Shown here: positions 14,831 to 20,979 of the stretch, one piece after another
Layout: every line of letters starts with the position of its first letter
Position numbering within the stretch: position 1 is the stretch's first letter
Source: a virus
Virus record (IMG/VR): IMGVR_UViG_3300021961_000114
Location: 1-58,202 of that record
Length of the DNA: 58,202 nucleotides
Strand: one strand, 5' to 3'
Translations under genes and position numbers: made by a program
Notes under the pieces: model-generated
Seen by the model: the letters and a program-made list of their open reading frames with translations, nothing else
Databases searched by the model: none
What the model was told of the DNA's origin: nothing

Positions 14831-14906
14831 CAGGTGCTAGTGCGCAGGGCGTGGTAAAGGAGCGGGCGACTCTGTTCCGAAAAGGTTCGATTCCTTTGAC
14901 TTGTCA
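14829..14906 (+). tRNA. Degenerate tRNA-like element
   Basis: Acceptor GACAGGT/ACTTGTC and T-arm AAAGG-TTCGATT-CCTTT, but one unpaired base between them, an irregular D-arm, a possible 10-base anticodon loop (GGAGC/GTTCC) and no encoded CCA. It overlaps the stop codon of the pilin gene by two bases. Confidence 0.4.
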
Positions 14907-14919
14907 ATTTATTTATAAT

Positions 14920-14995
14920 CCCAGTTAAGCTAACCTAGTGAAAGCGATTCGCTGAAGACGAATAGAGGTTGGGGCGGAACCAACAACTGGGACCA
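14920..14995 (+). tRNA. tRNA-Phe(GAA)
   Basis: Acceptor CCCAGTT/AACTGGG, anticodon arm ATTCG-CTGAAGA-CGAAT, T-arm GTTGG-GGCGGAA-CCAAC (G54 G55), D-loop AGT, encoded ACCA. Confidence 0.87.
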
Positions 14996-15011
14996 TTTTT
15001 TAAGAAAGTTG

Positions 15012-15039
15012 TTGACGAAGTGATAAAGTGTGGTAAGAT
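15012..15039 (+). promoter_or_regulatory. sigma70-like promoter inside tRNA cluster 1
   Basis: TTGACG (15012-15017), 16 bases, TAAGAT (15034-15039), preceded by GTGG. Restarts transcription before tRNA-Lys(CTT). Confidence 0.6.
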
Positions 15040-15077
15040 GATTATAGTTCGTTGACAATAGTAGATACAATTTTAAT

Positions 15078-15155
15078 GGATCGGTAACTCAACTGGATTA
15101 GAGTATTCGGCTCTTACCCGAAAGGTTGTGGGTTCAAATCCCACCCGATCCACCA
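15078..15155 (+). tRNA. tRNA-Lys(CTT)
   Basis: Acceptor GGATCGG/CCGATCC, anticodon arm TTCGG-CTCTTAC-CCGAA, T-loop TTCAAAT, G18G19, encoded ACCA. Confidence 0.9.
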
Positions 15156-15249
15156 TTTTGTAAGTCTAGCGGTAACTCGTAACCGATATTTGCCGGGGTT
15201 GAAATCCTAGGGATTAAAGAGTGACAGAGGGAAAGACCCACCAATTTAT
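15156..15249 (+). other. tRNA-like remnant with CCA-like end
   Basis: AGCGGTAACTCG resembles a D-arm and the segment ends AAAGACCCACCA like an encoded CCA, but I cannot pair a 7-bp acceptor. It is probably a decayed tRNA gene or spacer. Confidence 0.3.
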
Positions 15250-15328
15250 GGAGTCAAAGCCACAATAGACGGGCAGCCGGCTTTTAACCGGACGATTCGT
15301 GTGGGAGCATTACCCACTGGCTCCACCA
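15250..15328 (+). tRNA. tRNA-Lys(TTT)
   Basis: Acceptor GGAGTCA/TGGCTCC, anticodon arm CCGG-CTTTTAA-CCGG, T-arm GTGGG-AGCATTA-CCCAC (A54 G55), encoded ACCA. Confidence 0.87.
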
Positions 15329-15413
15329 TTTTAATGGGTAACTGGCCCCATAAGTGACTGCCGACCGGTAAAATCGGTAAAACACAGAGACGGCGTGGAG
15401 AGCACCGCACCAA
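15329..15413 (+). other. tRNA-like remnant ending CACCA
   Basis: Contains CCGA-CCGGTAAAA-TCGG, an anticodon-arm-like hairpin with a 9-base loop, and ends GCACCGCACCA. No matching 5' acceptor strand was found, so it is not called as a tRNA. Confidence 0.3.
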
Positions 15414-15417
15414 TTTA

Positions 15418-15503
15418 ATTCTTAAAACTATATCCTCGGCCATATTTGAGTCGTTATTGGGAAGTTAGTCAATATATAAAAAAAGAAACGTTTTAAGAAT
15501 CCA
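15418..15503 (+). ncRNA. CCA-ended RNA with an 11-bp terminal stem
   Basis: ATTCTTAAAAC (15418-15428) pairs perfectly with GTTTTAAGAAT (15490-15500), which is followed at once by CCA. The 61-base interior does not fold as a tRNA. It lies in step with the tRNA genes around it and may be processed like them. Confidence 0.4.
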
Positions 15504-15508
15504 ATTTT

Positions 15509-15582
15509 GGCCATATAAAGTAATAGTAACCTAACCCTCTGTCTAAGGGAAGTCCGGGGAGCGTAACCCCGTATGGCCGCCA
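15509..15582 (+). tRNA. tRNA-Asp(GTC)
   Basis: Acceptor GGCCATA/TATGGCC, anticodon CCCT-CTGTCTA-AGGG, T-arm CGGGG-AGCGTAA-CCCCG (A54 G55), D-loop AATAGTA, encoded GCCA. Confidence 0.87.
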
Positions 15583-15589
15583 TTTTAAT

Positions 15590-15663
15590 TGACCGTTAAT
15601 TCAATAGCAGAATAGACGACTGATAATCGTCCTACGCCGGAGCGTAACCGGCACGGTCAACCA
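15590..15663 (+). tRNA. tRNA-Ile(GAT)
   Basis: Acceptor TGACCGT/ACGGTCA, anticodon GACGA-CTGATAA-TCGTC, T-arm GCCGG-AGCGTAA-CCGGC, D-loop AATAGCA, encoded ACCA. Confidence 0.87.
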
Positions 15664-15670
15664 ATTTTAT

Positions 15671-15828
15671 GGCCGGTGCTAGAGGTAGCGACTGTTGACT
15701 CATTGGATCGTGGCTCACTGTATAGTGCGAATCCAATGGTATATAGATCACTAACCATGATACTAATATCATATATTGAGAAATGCCTGTTGCACAGTTA
15801 GTTGGTTCAATTCCAATACCGACCACCA
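15671..15828 (+). tRNA. tRNA-like gene with about 98-nt insert in the anticodon loop
   Basis: Acceptor GGCCGGT/ACCGACC (one mismatch), T-arm GTTGG-TTCAATT-CCAAT and encoded ACCA are intact; the anticodon stem ACTGT(15691-15695)/ACAGT(15794-15798) encloses 98 bases. The insert is structured: CATTGGAT/ATCCAATG around CACT-GTAT-AGTG, then ATGATA-CTAA-TATCAT. Amino acid identity cannot be read. It is too small for a normal group I intron. Confidence 0.5.
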
Positions 15829-15834
15829 TTTTAT

Positions 15835-15888
15835 GCCAGTGACAAATCCTTCGAAGGTTGTGGTTTCATGAGCCACACTCTGGCACCA
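15835..15888 (+). tRNA. 54-nt mini tRNA-like element lacking a D-arm
   Basis: Acceptor GCCAGTG/CTCTGGC (one T-T), discriminator A and CCA, T-stem TGTGG/CCACA with a 9-base loop. Only 16 bases remain for the D and anticodon arms, forming CCTTCGAAGG. Either a truncated tRNA or a tRNA mimic. Confidence 0.4.
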
Positions 15889-15893
15889 ATTTT

Positions 15894-15999
15894 CACCAAC
15901 TCTATGAAGCAGGTCGTGTAGTAAAAGAGATAGCGGGATTTGTGTTGACGACGAACACAAACCGAATAAGCCTATTAGCGAACTATCGTGTTGGTGCCA
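15894..15999 (+). ncRNA. CCA-ended structured RNA sharing a core with 17532-17715
   Basis: CACCAAC (15894-15900) pairs with GTTGGTG (15990-15996) followed by CCA. The interior holds TTGTGTT-GACGACG-AACACAA and the motif GACGAC-N6-AAACCG-N8-TATTAGC, which recurs with the same spacing (N6) in the insert of the tRNA-like gene at 17532. Confidence 0.4.
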
Positions 16000-16020
16000 C
16001 CACTGTTCGAACGGTGGTGG
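15997..16020. repeat. 24-base near-perfect palindrome
   Basis: CCACCACTGTTC/GAACGGTGGTGG, eleven Watson-Crick pairs and one T-G. It starts on the CCA of the preceding RNA and ends 13 bases before tRNA-Val; it may be a processing signal or part of the preceding RNA. Confidence 0.6.
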
Positions 16021-16032
16021 GTAATTTTCAAT

Positions 16033-16109
16033 GGGGTGGTAGCTCAATTCGGGAGAGCGTCTGTTTTACACACAGAAGGTCAAGAGTTCGAATCTCCTCT
16101 ACCCTACCA
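16033..16109 (+). tRNA. tRNA-Val(TAC), copy 1
   Basis: Acceptor GGGGTGG/CTACCCT, anticodon TCTGT-TTTACAC-ACAGA, T-loop TTCGAAT, encoded ACCA. Confidence 0.9.
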
Positions 16110-16116
16110 ATTTAAT

Positions 16117-16190
16117 TGCCCGTTAGTATAAAAGTAGAATATCTCACTGACACTGAGAAGAAGTTGGAGCGTTACCAACACGGGCAACCA
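16117..16190 (+). tRNA. tRNA-Val(GAC)
   Basis: Acceptor TGCCCGT/ACGGGCA, anticodon TCTCA-CTGACAC-TGAGA, T-arm GTTGG-AGCGTTA-CCAAC, D-loop AAAGTA, encoded ACCA. Confidence 0.87.
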
Positions 16191-16202
16191 TACTTATTTC
16201 AT

Positions 16203-16823
16203 ATGGGACTAATTGAACTTTGTAGAACAAATATGACAAAGTATTGCAGTCATAGCGCTGGAATACAACATAATTTTTTTAAGATATATGACGAACTATT
16301 TGCAGTTCAACGACGTTATGATCCTCTTGTAATATTGGAGTTGGGAACACATGTTGGAACTTCTACAAGAGTGTATCATGATTACTTTGTCAATTCAAAG
16401 ATACTTACGATTGAACGTAATCAAAATTTAATTGATCAAATTCCAGACAAACACAACTATCCAAGAGTTGAATTTTTAAATTATGAATTGTCTGATAACG
16501 AAAGTTGGCCACATGTTCCAAAGTTTGATTTTTTAACACTTCCATACAACAAATTTGATATAGTAATAGATGATTGTGTTGCTGAACCAAAAGATATTAA
16601 TAATCCAGTCGAAGGAGTTCATATTCAGACACAAACATTCAATCGATTTTATGATAAACTGAATCCAGGTGGAATGATTATTATCGATTGTATTCAACAT
16701 GATAGTTATGTTGATATCATCAAGAATTCTTTTGTGGGTGATAAATCAAAGATCAAATTTTACGATTTAAGACACATGATAAATCATTATGATAATACCA
16801 TGCTGGTTTATACAAATGATTGA
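16203..16823 (+). CDS. Class I SAM-dependent methyltransferase-like protein
   Basis: 206 residues from ATG 16203; the frame extends upstream but only through the tRNA-Val gene. Motif I is VILELGTHVGTSTRVYHDYF (44-63), typical of the Methyltransf_24/CmcI group; ILTIER follows as the acidic end of strand 2 and FDIVIDDC as the strand-4 motif, then LNPGGMIIIDC. These enzymes methylate small molecules or sugars; in this phage the sugar-modification genes are natural partners (inference). TTATTTC lies just before the start in place of the usual late motif. Confidence 0.78.
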   Translation: MGLIELCRTNMTKYCSHSAGIQHNFFKIYDELFAVQRRYDPLVILELGTHVGTSTRVYHDYFVNSKILTIERNQNLIDQIPDKHNYPRVEFLNYELSDNESWPHVPKFDFLTLPYNKFDIVIDDCVAEPKDINNPVEGVHIQTQTFNRFYDKLNPGGMIIIDCIQHDSYVDIIKNSFVGDKSKIKFYDLRHMINHYDNTMLVYTND

Positions 16824-16868
16824 ATTATTTTATAATAAGGTAATATTTATGTTAGAGGATAACATACT

Positions 16869-17444
16869 ATGAACCATTTTTACCAATCAATCGCCACAAC
16901 AAAGAATTTCAACTATCAAGATGTATTAAGCAACGCAGTGTCACTTGTTCAAAGTGGTGACACGTTTGTTGTTGTAGGAGATTATTTTGGAACTTTAACT
17001 GCATATTTGACTGTTGAAATAAACAACAGTGGTAAATCTATAACACCTTATATCGTAGATTATTTACAAAATTATCCAGAATCTATGGATCCGGCAGCTA
17101 TTGATTTGTTTAACACAAATTTGAATAGTGTGGTTGGTAAATTTAATTTGGTAACAACATCTGGGGCAGCAGCTCTTTCATCATTCTCACCAAATTCTTT
17201 ACAATATGTGTTTATAGATAATGGAAGTATCATTGATAACTCCCGTGAAAAACAAGTATTTAAGGACGACTTGATTAGATGGATTGAAAGACTAAAGCCA
17301 GGTGCAAAGGTGTCTGGAACTGACGCAAACAATCCAAGCATTTCAGCCGCATTTGCTGAAATCAATGAATTGACAAATGGAGAATTTTCAACAAACTTAG
17401 TAGTTGACGCACGCAACGTTTGGACGTATACTAAGTCTGTATAA
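16869..17444 (+). CDS. Methyltransferase-like (degenerate SAM-fold) protein, 191 aa
   Basis: Resembles a class I SAM fold: SGDTFVVVGDYFGTLTAYL (28-47) at motif I, LQYVFIDNGS near 112 as the strand-4 motif and a C-terminal RWIERLKPGAKVSG like the post-strand-5 turn of methyltransferases. The acidic residue ending strand 2 is not obvious, so activity is uncertain. ATATTTATG at 16843-16851 is a possible promoter. Probably a diverged companion of the protein at 16203. Confidence 0.65.
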   Translation: MNHFYQSIATTKNFNYQDVLSNAVSLVQSGDTFVVVGDYFGTLTAYLTVEINNSGKSITPYIVDYLQNYPESMDPAAIDLFNTNLNSVVGKFNLVTTSGAAALSSFSPNSLQYVFIDNGSIIDNSREKQVFKDDLIRWIERLKPGAKVSGTDANNPSISAAFAEINELTNGEFSTNLVVDARNVWTYTKSV

Positions 17445-17449
17445 TAAAT

Positions 17450-17527
17450 GCACTCGTAGCTAAACTGGACTAAAGCAACTCGGTTCTAACGAGAAGATTG
17501 CAGGTTCGAATCCTGCCGGGTGTGCCA
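17450..17527 (+). tRNA. tRNA-Arg(TCT)
   Basis: Acceptor GCACTCG/CGGGTGT, anticodon CTCG-GTTCTAA-CGAG, T-loop TTCGAAT, encoded GCCA. Confidence 0.88.
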
Positions 17528-17531
17528 TTTT

Positions 17532-17715
17532 GACGGAGTAGTGTAATGAAAAGCACACTGCAGAAGTTAGCTGTGGCTGGGATGATCCAATTAATTTTGG
17601 GTAAATGTAAACGACGACCAAGGCAAACCGTATTAGCCCCATGATTGTCATGTCGATAAGCTCCAGTAAGTTAATAAAACTTGAGGTTTGGGTTTGATTC
17701 CCAACTCTGTCACCA
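17532..17715 (+). tRNA. tRNA-like gene with about 100-nt insert (type II body)
   Basis: Acceptor GACGGAG/CTCTGTC, D-arm GTGT/GCAC, variable arm AAGTT-AATAA-AACTT, T-arm TTGGG-TTTGATT-CCCAA and encoded ACCA are all present. ACTG (17557-17560) and CAGT (17664-17667) enclose 103 bases holding GACGAC-N6-AAACCG-TATTAGC and the hairpin CATGA-TTG-TCATG. D-loop GA with T-loop TTT implies A19-U56 in place of G19-C56. The long variable arm suggests Leu, Ser or Tyr. Confidence 0.5.
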
Positions 17716-17716
17716 T

Positions 17717-17794
17717 GCTCACATAGCTAAATTGGAATAAAGCACTTCGGTCCTAACGAAACGATTGAAGGTTCAAATCCTTCTGTGAGCACCA
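17717..17794 (+). tRNA. tRNA-Arg(CCT)
   Basis: Acceptor GCTCACA/TGTGAGC, anticodon TTCG-GTCCTAA-CGAA, T-loop TTCAAAT, encoded ACCA. Body closely related to tRNA-Arg(TCT) at 17450. Confidence 0.88.
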
Positions 17795-17800
17795 ATTTTT

Positions 17801-17874
17801 GCCTCCATAGTATAAAAGCATTACACATCATTGGTAATGATGAAACGTAGGAGCGTTACCTACTGGAGGCTCCA
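17801..17874 (+). tRNA. tRNA-Thr(GGT)
   Basis: Acceptor GCCTCCA/TGGAGGC, anticodon CATCA-TTGGTAA-TGATG, T-arm GTAGG-AGCGTTA-CCTAC (A54 G55), D-loop AAAGCA, encoded TCCA. Confidence 0.87.
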
Positions 17875-17880
17875 ATTTAT

Positions 17881-17955
17881 GCCTGTTTAGTGGTAGTGGC
17901 AGCACATCTCATTCGTAACGAGAAGGCACAGGCTCGATTCCTGTAACAGGCTCCA
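17881..17955 (+). tRNA. tRNA-Thr(CGT)
   Basis: Acceptor GCCTGTT/AACAGGC, anticodon loop TTCGTAA with stem TCTC/GAGA, T-loop CTCGATT, D-loop GTGGTA, encoded TCCA. Confidence 0.83.
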
Positions 17956-17957
17956 AT

Positions 17958-18032
17958 TGTCACGTAGCGTAATAGAATCGCAGCTGGTTCTGACCCAGAA
18001 GATTGTAGGTGCAAGTCCTACCGTGACAACCA
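17958..18032 (+). tRNA. tRNA-Gln(CTG)
   Basis: Acceptor TGTCACG/CGTGACA, anticodon CTGG-TTCTGAC-CCAG, T-arm GTAGG-TGCAAGT-CCTAC (G55), D-loop AATAGA, encoded ACCA. Confidence 0.87.
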
Positions 18033-18039
18033 ATTTTAT

Positions 18040-18114
18040 GTCTCGTTGGTCGAGTAGTTAGGCGACGATCTGCAAAATCGTATTAGGTTGGTGCAAATCC
18101 AACACGGGACTCCA
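18040..18114 (+). tRNA. tRNA-Cys(GCA)
   Basis: Acceptor GTCTCGT/ACGGGAC, anticodon ACGAT-CTGCAAA-ATCGT, T-loop TGCAAAT (G55), D-loop AGTAGT, encoded TCCA. Last gene of cluster 1. Confidence 0.88.
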
Positions 18115-18124
18115 ATTTATAAAA

Positions 18125-18151
18125 CCCCAGACTAAAAACTGGGGTTTTTTT
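18125..18151 (+). terminator. Rho-independent terminator of tRNA cluster 1
   Basis: CCCCAG(18125-18130)/CTGGGG(18139-18144) followed by seven T. Confidence 0.88.
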
Positions 18152-18155
18152 ATTT

Positions 18156-19352
18156 ATGTCTTATGATACTTATTCATATACCATGAGAATTGTAGGACGA
18201 AATAAAAAGGGGCAAAAAATACTGATAACAGTTCCAGATTTAGATGATCCATCGGTTATCATGGAGGCAGCAAGGGCAGCACAATCAGCAGCAAGAATGT
18301 CAGCTGTATTAGCTACGGTAAACCAGGCATCTGCAGATGGATCTGGAGATGGTGAAGGAAGTAGCCCGGGGTCAACACCTACTCCAACTCCGACAGCCAC
18401 TTCAACTCCGTCGCCAACGCCTACAGCTACACCTTTGGCTCCAACAGATACGCCAACCCCAACACCTACAGCTACTTCAACACCAAGTCCCACACCTACT
18501 GCGACATCTTCTCCTACGCCGACACCTACAGTTACTCCTACACCAACGCCTACAATTACACCTACACCAACCAACACGCCAACTCCTACACCTACTCCGA
18601 CGGTCATACCAATTGATCCAAACGATCCAAACCTACAAATTTGGTATAATGCAACCAATACTACCAATTACAATCCTACTAATCCAACCAATGAAACGTT
18701 TATTACGTCTTGGGTTGATCAAGGAACAAGTAATCCGCATGATGCTAATACCTCGGGTAATACTGGTGTTAAACCAAGATATCGCACAAATATTCAAAAC
18801 GGTCTACCAGCACTATACTTCGATGGTGTCAACGACTTGTTTACTGTCAATCCGTTGACTACATTCCATGGTATTCAACAATATACTTACTTCATTGTTC
18901 TTAAGACCGATGCTCCTGCTACAAATCAAGTGATGACCGTCATGAAGACAAGCAGCACTGAAGTTAAGGAATTGTATTTGGCTGACATTAGTTCTAATTG
19001 GAACGTTGGTGCTGCCGGTGGTGCAGCTACTGCACCGGCTACCGTCGATACAAACTTCCACGTATTTACACTATACTTCGATGGAACTCAAACGAATGCA
19101 AACGTGAATACACAAAATGCACTTCGTATGAATTTCAGAATCGATGGTAGTGCTCAAACTTTAACGTTTACAGCTAACGTAGGATCTACAACCAATGCAA
19201 ACACAACATATCTATACATCGGCACAGATACTTCTGGTAACAATGACTTTGACGGATATATTGGTGAAATTGTCATCTATAACAAGTTATTGACTTTATC
19301 TGAAATTGCAAACGTTGAAGGATATCTAAAAGGTAAGTGGGGAACTCCATAA
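18156..19352 (+). CDS. Pro-Thr-linker protein with LamG-like C-terminal domain
   Basis: 398 residues. N-terminal region (1-70) of unknown fold, a long Pro-Thr-Ala-Ser linker of PTPTPTAT-type repeats (about 72-150), then a domain (about 155-398) with [14 protein letters not shown]..., [44 protein letters not shown], the pattern of LamG/concanavalin-like lectin domains. Such proteins are usually extracellular binders; here a virion-attached adhesin or decoration protein is likely (inference). TTATTTATG overlaps the start codon. The Pro-Thr linker also occurs in the protein at the right end of the window. Confidence 0.75.
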   Translation: MSYDTYSYTMRIVGRNKKGQKILITVPDLDDPSVIMEAARAAQSAARMSAVLATVNQASADGSGDGEGSSPGSTPTPTPTATSTPSPTPTATPLAPTDTPTPTPTATSTPSPTPTATSSPTPTPTVTPTPTPTITPTPTNTPTPTPTPTVIPIDPNDPNLQIWYNATNTTNYNPTNPTNETFITSWVDQGTSNPHDANTSGNTGVKPRYRTNIQNGLPALYFDGVNDLFTVNPLTTFHGIQQYTYFIVLKTDAPATNQVMTVMKTSSTEVKELYLADISSNWNVGAAGGAATAPATVDTNFHVFTLYFDGTQTNANVNTQNALRMNFRIDGSAQTLTFTANVGSTTNANTTYLYIGTDTSGNNDFDGYIGEIVIYNKLLTLSEIANVEGYLKGKWGTP

Positions 19353-19386
19353 TTTTTAACACAATGAATAACAATTTAAAAAACAT

Positions 19387-19412
19387 CAGTCTAACAAACT
19401 GGGGTTTTTTGT
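19387..19412 (+). terminator. Weak rho-independent terminator
   Basis: CAGT/ACTG with a 7-base loop followed by GGGTTTTTTG. Its sequence resembles a decayed copy of the terminator at 18125-18151 (ACTGGGGTTTTTT is shared). Confidence 0.55.
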
Positions 19413-19446
19413 TTATGCGATACCATACTTATAGATTGTAATTATC

Positions 19447-19635
19447 ATGAGTAAAAAACCATTATACAAAATGTTTATTGATATGAAGCTAGAAATAGAC
19501 CGTCATAAATGGATTGAAAGTGAAAAACACCATCAAGATATTGGTTTTGAAAAAGCATTGGTAGATTGGATTGACAAACACAGACTTGGTTGGGTCAATA
19601 ATTATAACACGATACATGATGAAAAACAAAGATAG
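19447..19635 (+). CDS. Hypothetical protein, 62 aa
   Basis: Short basic and aromatic protein (MSKKPLYKMFIDMKLEIDRH...), helical, without membrane segment. It overlaps the first 20 bases of the downstream glycosyltransferase-like gene, suggesting coupled translation. Unknown family. Confidence 0.6.
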   Translation: MSKKPLYKMFIDMKLEIDRHKWIESEKHHQDIGFEKALVDWIDKHRLGWVNNYNTIHDEKQR

Positions 19636-20830
19636 AGTAGTAATTGTATCAAGTTATGGCAATCCATTAGCTATTAATGTTTGGCTCAAGTATTATGAGA
19701 AGTATTGGATGGACGTTGTTGATAAGGTATACATTGTTGCTGGAGGAGAATTACTAGATCTTCAAGATAAATTGATCGAAGCAAACACCAAACTGTGTGA
19801 CCATTATAACAAAAAAACCAACAGCAACAAGCTACATTTTATCTACGCAAACGACTCGAGCGACCGACATACTTTGTCAACACACGCACATTTGTTGTTT
19901 AACGGAACCAAATATGCTTGTATGCATCACAAAGATGCCACGTTGTTTTATGTAGACGATGATCTTTTTATTTTGGACAAAAATTACATTGACGATTGTT
20001 TCAAGAAGATAGAGTCTGGAGAATATTTGTATGGTGGTCAAGTTACACCCAGACCATCATTTGGAGAAAAATCTCATACACTTGGTTGGTTTTCTTTTTG
20101 TGATTTGAATGTCACACGTTATTTAATTGAACAATATGAATCATCAATGAATGAATACTTTTCAAATATTGATATATCATATCTACAAGCAAGTTTAATT
20201 TCTGGAGAATATGACTCAGATCCAAAACTAAAAAATAATATGGATTGGGTATATCTTAACATTAATATGTTCAAGGCATATATCCATCAATATGGAAACA
20301 TATTTGGCAGCATACAATATGTTCCAGGCATAAATTTTAACTTCATAAACTATGTAACTGATTATCTTGCTACAGATGAAGTCTATTGGTTATTTTCAAA
20401 AATGACCCGTGAATATTGTGGTAGAGACAAAGAGTTTGTGTTGTCAACAAAACCCGAAATGATGTCGCAACTTTACATACATCAACATATGAATCTTGAT
20501 GAACAAGTTGATGCGTTGATAAAAACTAATCCAATATGCTATCACATTTCTGGAAACTATCGTCAGTTCAATTTTTGTTACAAAATACCTTTTGAGCAAA
20601 TATGTGAGGAATTGGATAGACTAGACATGCTTATAAAAAATTATAAGCTGTTGGTTTTGATCAAGTTGGGATTGGATTGTTGGGATCATGACCACATTGA
20701 TACAGGTGAAATACGTTCGACCATGCAACGATACTATGACCACGTTTATACGTTGCCAAATTTGTCTGACTTTTTGTCCAAGGAAAACATAGCAAAGATT
20801 CAAAATGTGGTGATGCGAAACATTCAGTAA
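19616..20830 (+). CDS. Glycosyltransferase-like protein, third relative of the 5.9-9.3 kb pair
   Basis: 404 residues from ATG 19616 (a second ATG follows at once); the frame starts earlier at 19571 but inside the upstream gene. RVVIVSSYGNPLAINVWLKYYEKYW resembles the N-terminus of family 2-type transferases and ATLFYVDDDLFILDKNYIDD near residue 118 carries the D-D-D metal motif. Relationship to the paralogues at 5896 and 8112 is visible in the acidic motif region and overall length but much weaker elsewhere. Probably transfers sugars in the cytoplasm. Followed by the promoter region of the giant RNA. Confidence 0.65.
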   Translation: MMKNKDRVVIVSSYGNPLAINVWLKYYEKYWMDVVDKVYIVAGGELLDLQDKLIEANTKLCDHYNKKTNSNKLHFIYANDSSDRHTLSTHAHLLFNGTKYACMHHKDATLFYVDDDLFILDKNYIDDCFKKIESGEYLYGGQVTPRPSFGEKSHTLGWFSFCDLNVTRYLIEQYESSMNEYFSNIDISYLQASLISGEYDSDPKLKNNMDWVYLNINMFKAYIHQYGNIFGSIQYVPGINFNFINYVTDYLATDEVYWLFSKMTREYCGRDKEFVLSTKPEMMSQLYIHQHMNLDEQVDALIKTNPICYHISGNYRQFNFCYKIPFEQICEELDRLDMLIKNYKLLVLIKLGLDCWDHDHIDTGEIRSTMQRYYDHVYTLPNLSDFLSKENIAKIQNVVMRNIQ

Positions 20831-20849
20831 AAAAGTTTTGTTTTGGGGA

Positions 20850-20877
20850 TTGACGAATCGGATTTGTAGTGTATAGT
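20850..20877 (+). promoter_or_regulatory. sigma70-like promoter (upstream of two)
   Basis: TTGACG (20850-20855), 16 bases, TATAGT (20872-20877). A hairpin AGTTCGT/ACGAACT lies in the transcribed leader near 20891-20913. Confidence 0.55.
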
Positions 20878-20945
20878 GAATACATACTTAAGTTCGTCAT
20901 TCAACAACGAACTGAAACAATCGAAAAGAAAGTTTCGAAAAGTTG

Positions 20946-20973
20946 TTGACAAACCGAAAAACGGTGATAAGAT
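20946..20973 (+). promoter_or_regulatory. sigma70-like promoter of the giant RNA
   Basis: TTGACA (20946-20951), 16 bases, TAAGAT (20968-20973). Transcription would start near 20980. Confidence 0.65.
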
Positions 20974-20979
20974 GATTGG

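Noticed and set aside
15671-17715. Group I introns in tRNA genes
   Set aside because: The inserts are about 100 bases, too short, and I cannot find the P7/P3 core sequences or an open frame for a homing nuclease.
11848-18114. CRISPR array
   Set aside because: The regular spacing with repeated CCAATTT and TTCGAAT is explained by tandem tRNA genes; no identical 20-40 base repeats exist.
18170-18667. 165-codon minus-strand frame rich in VGVGVGV
   Set aside because: Mirror image of the Pro-Thr repeat of the real gene at 18156.
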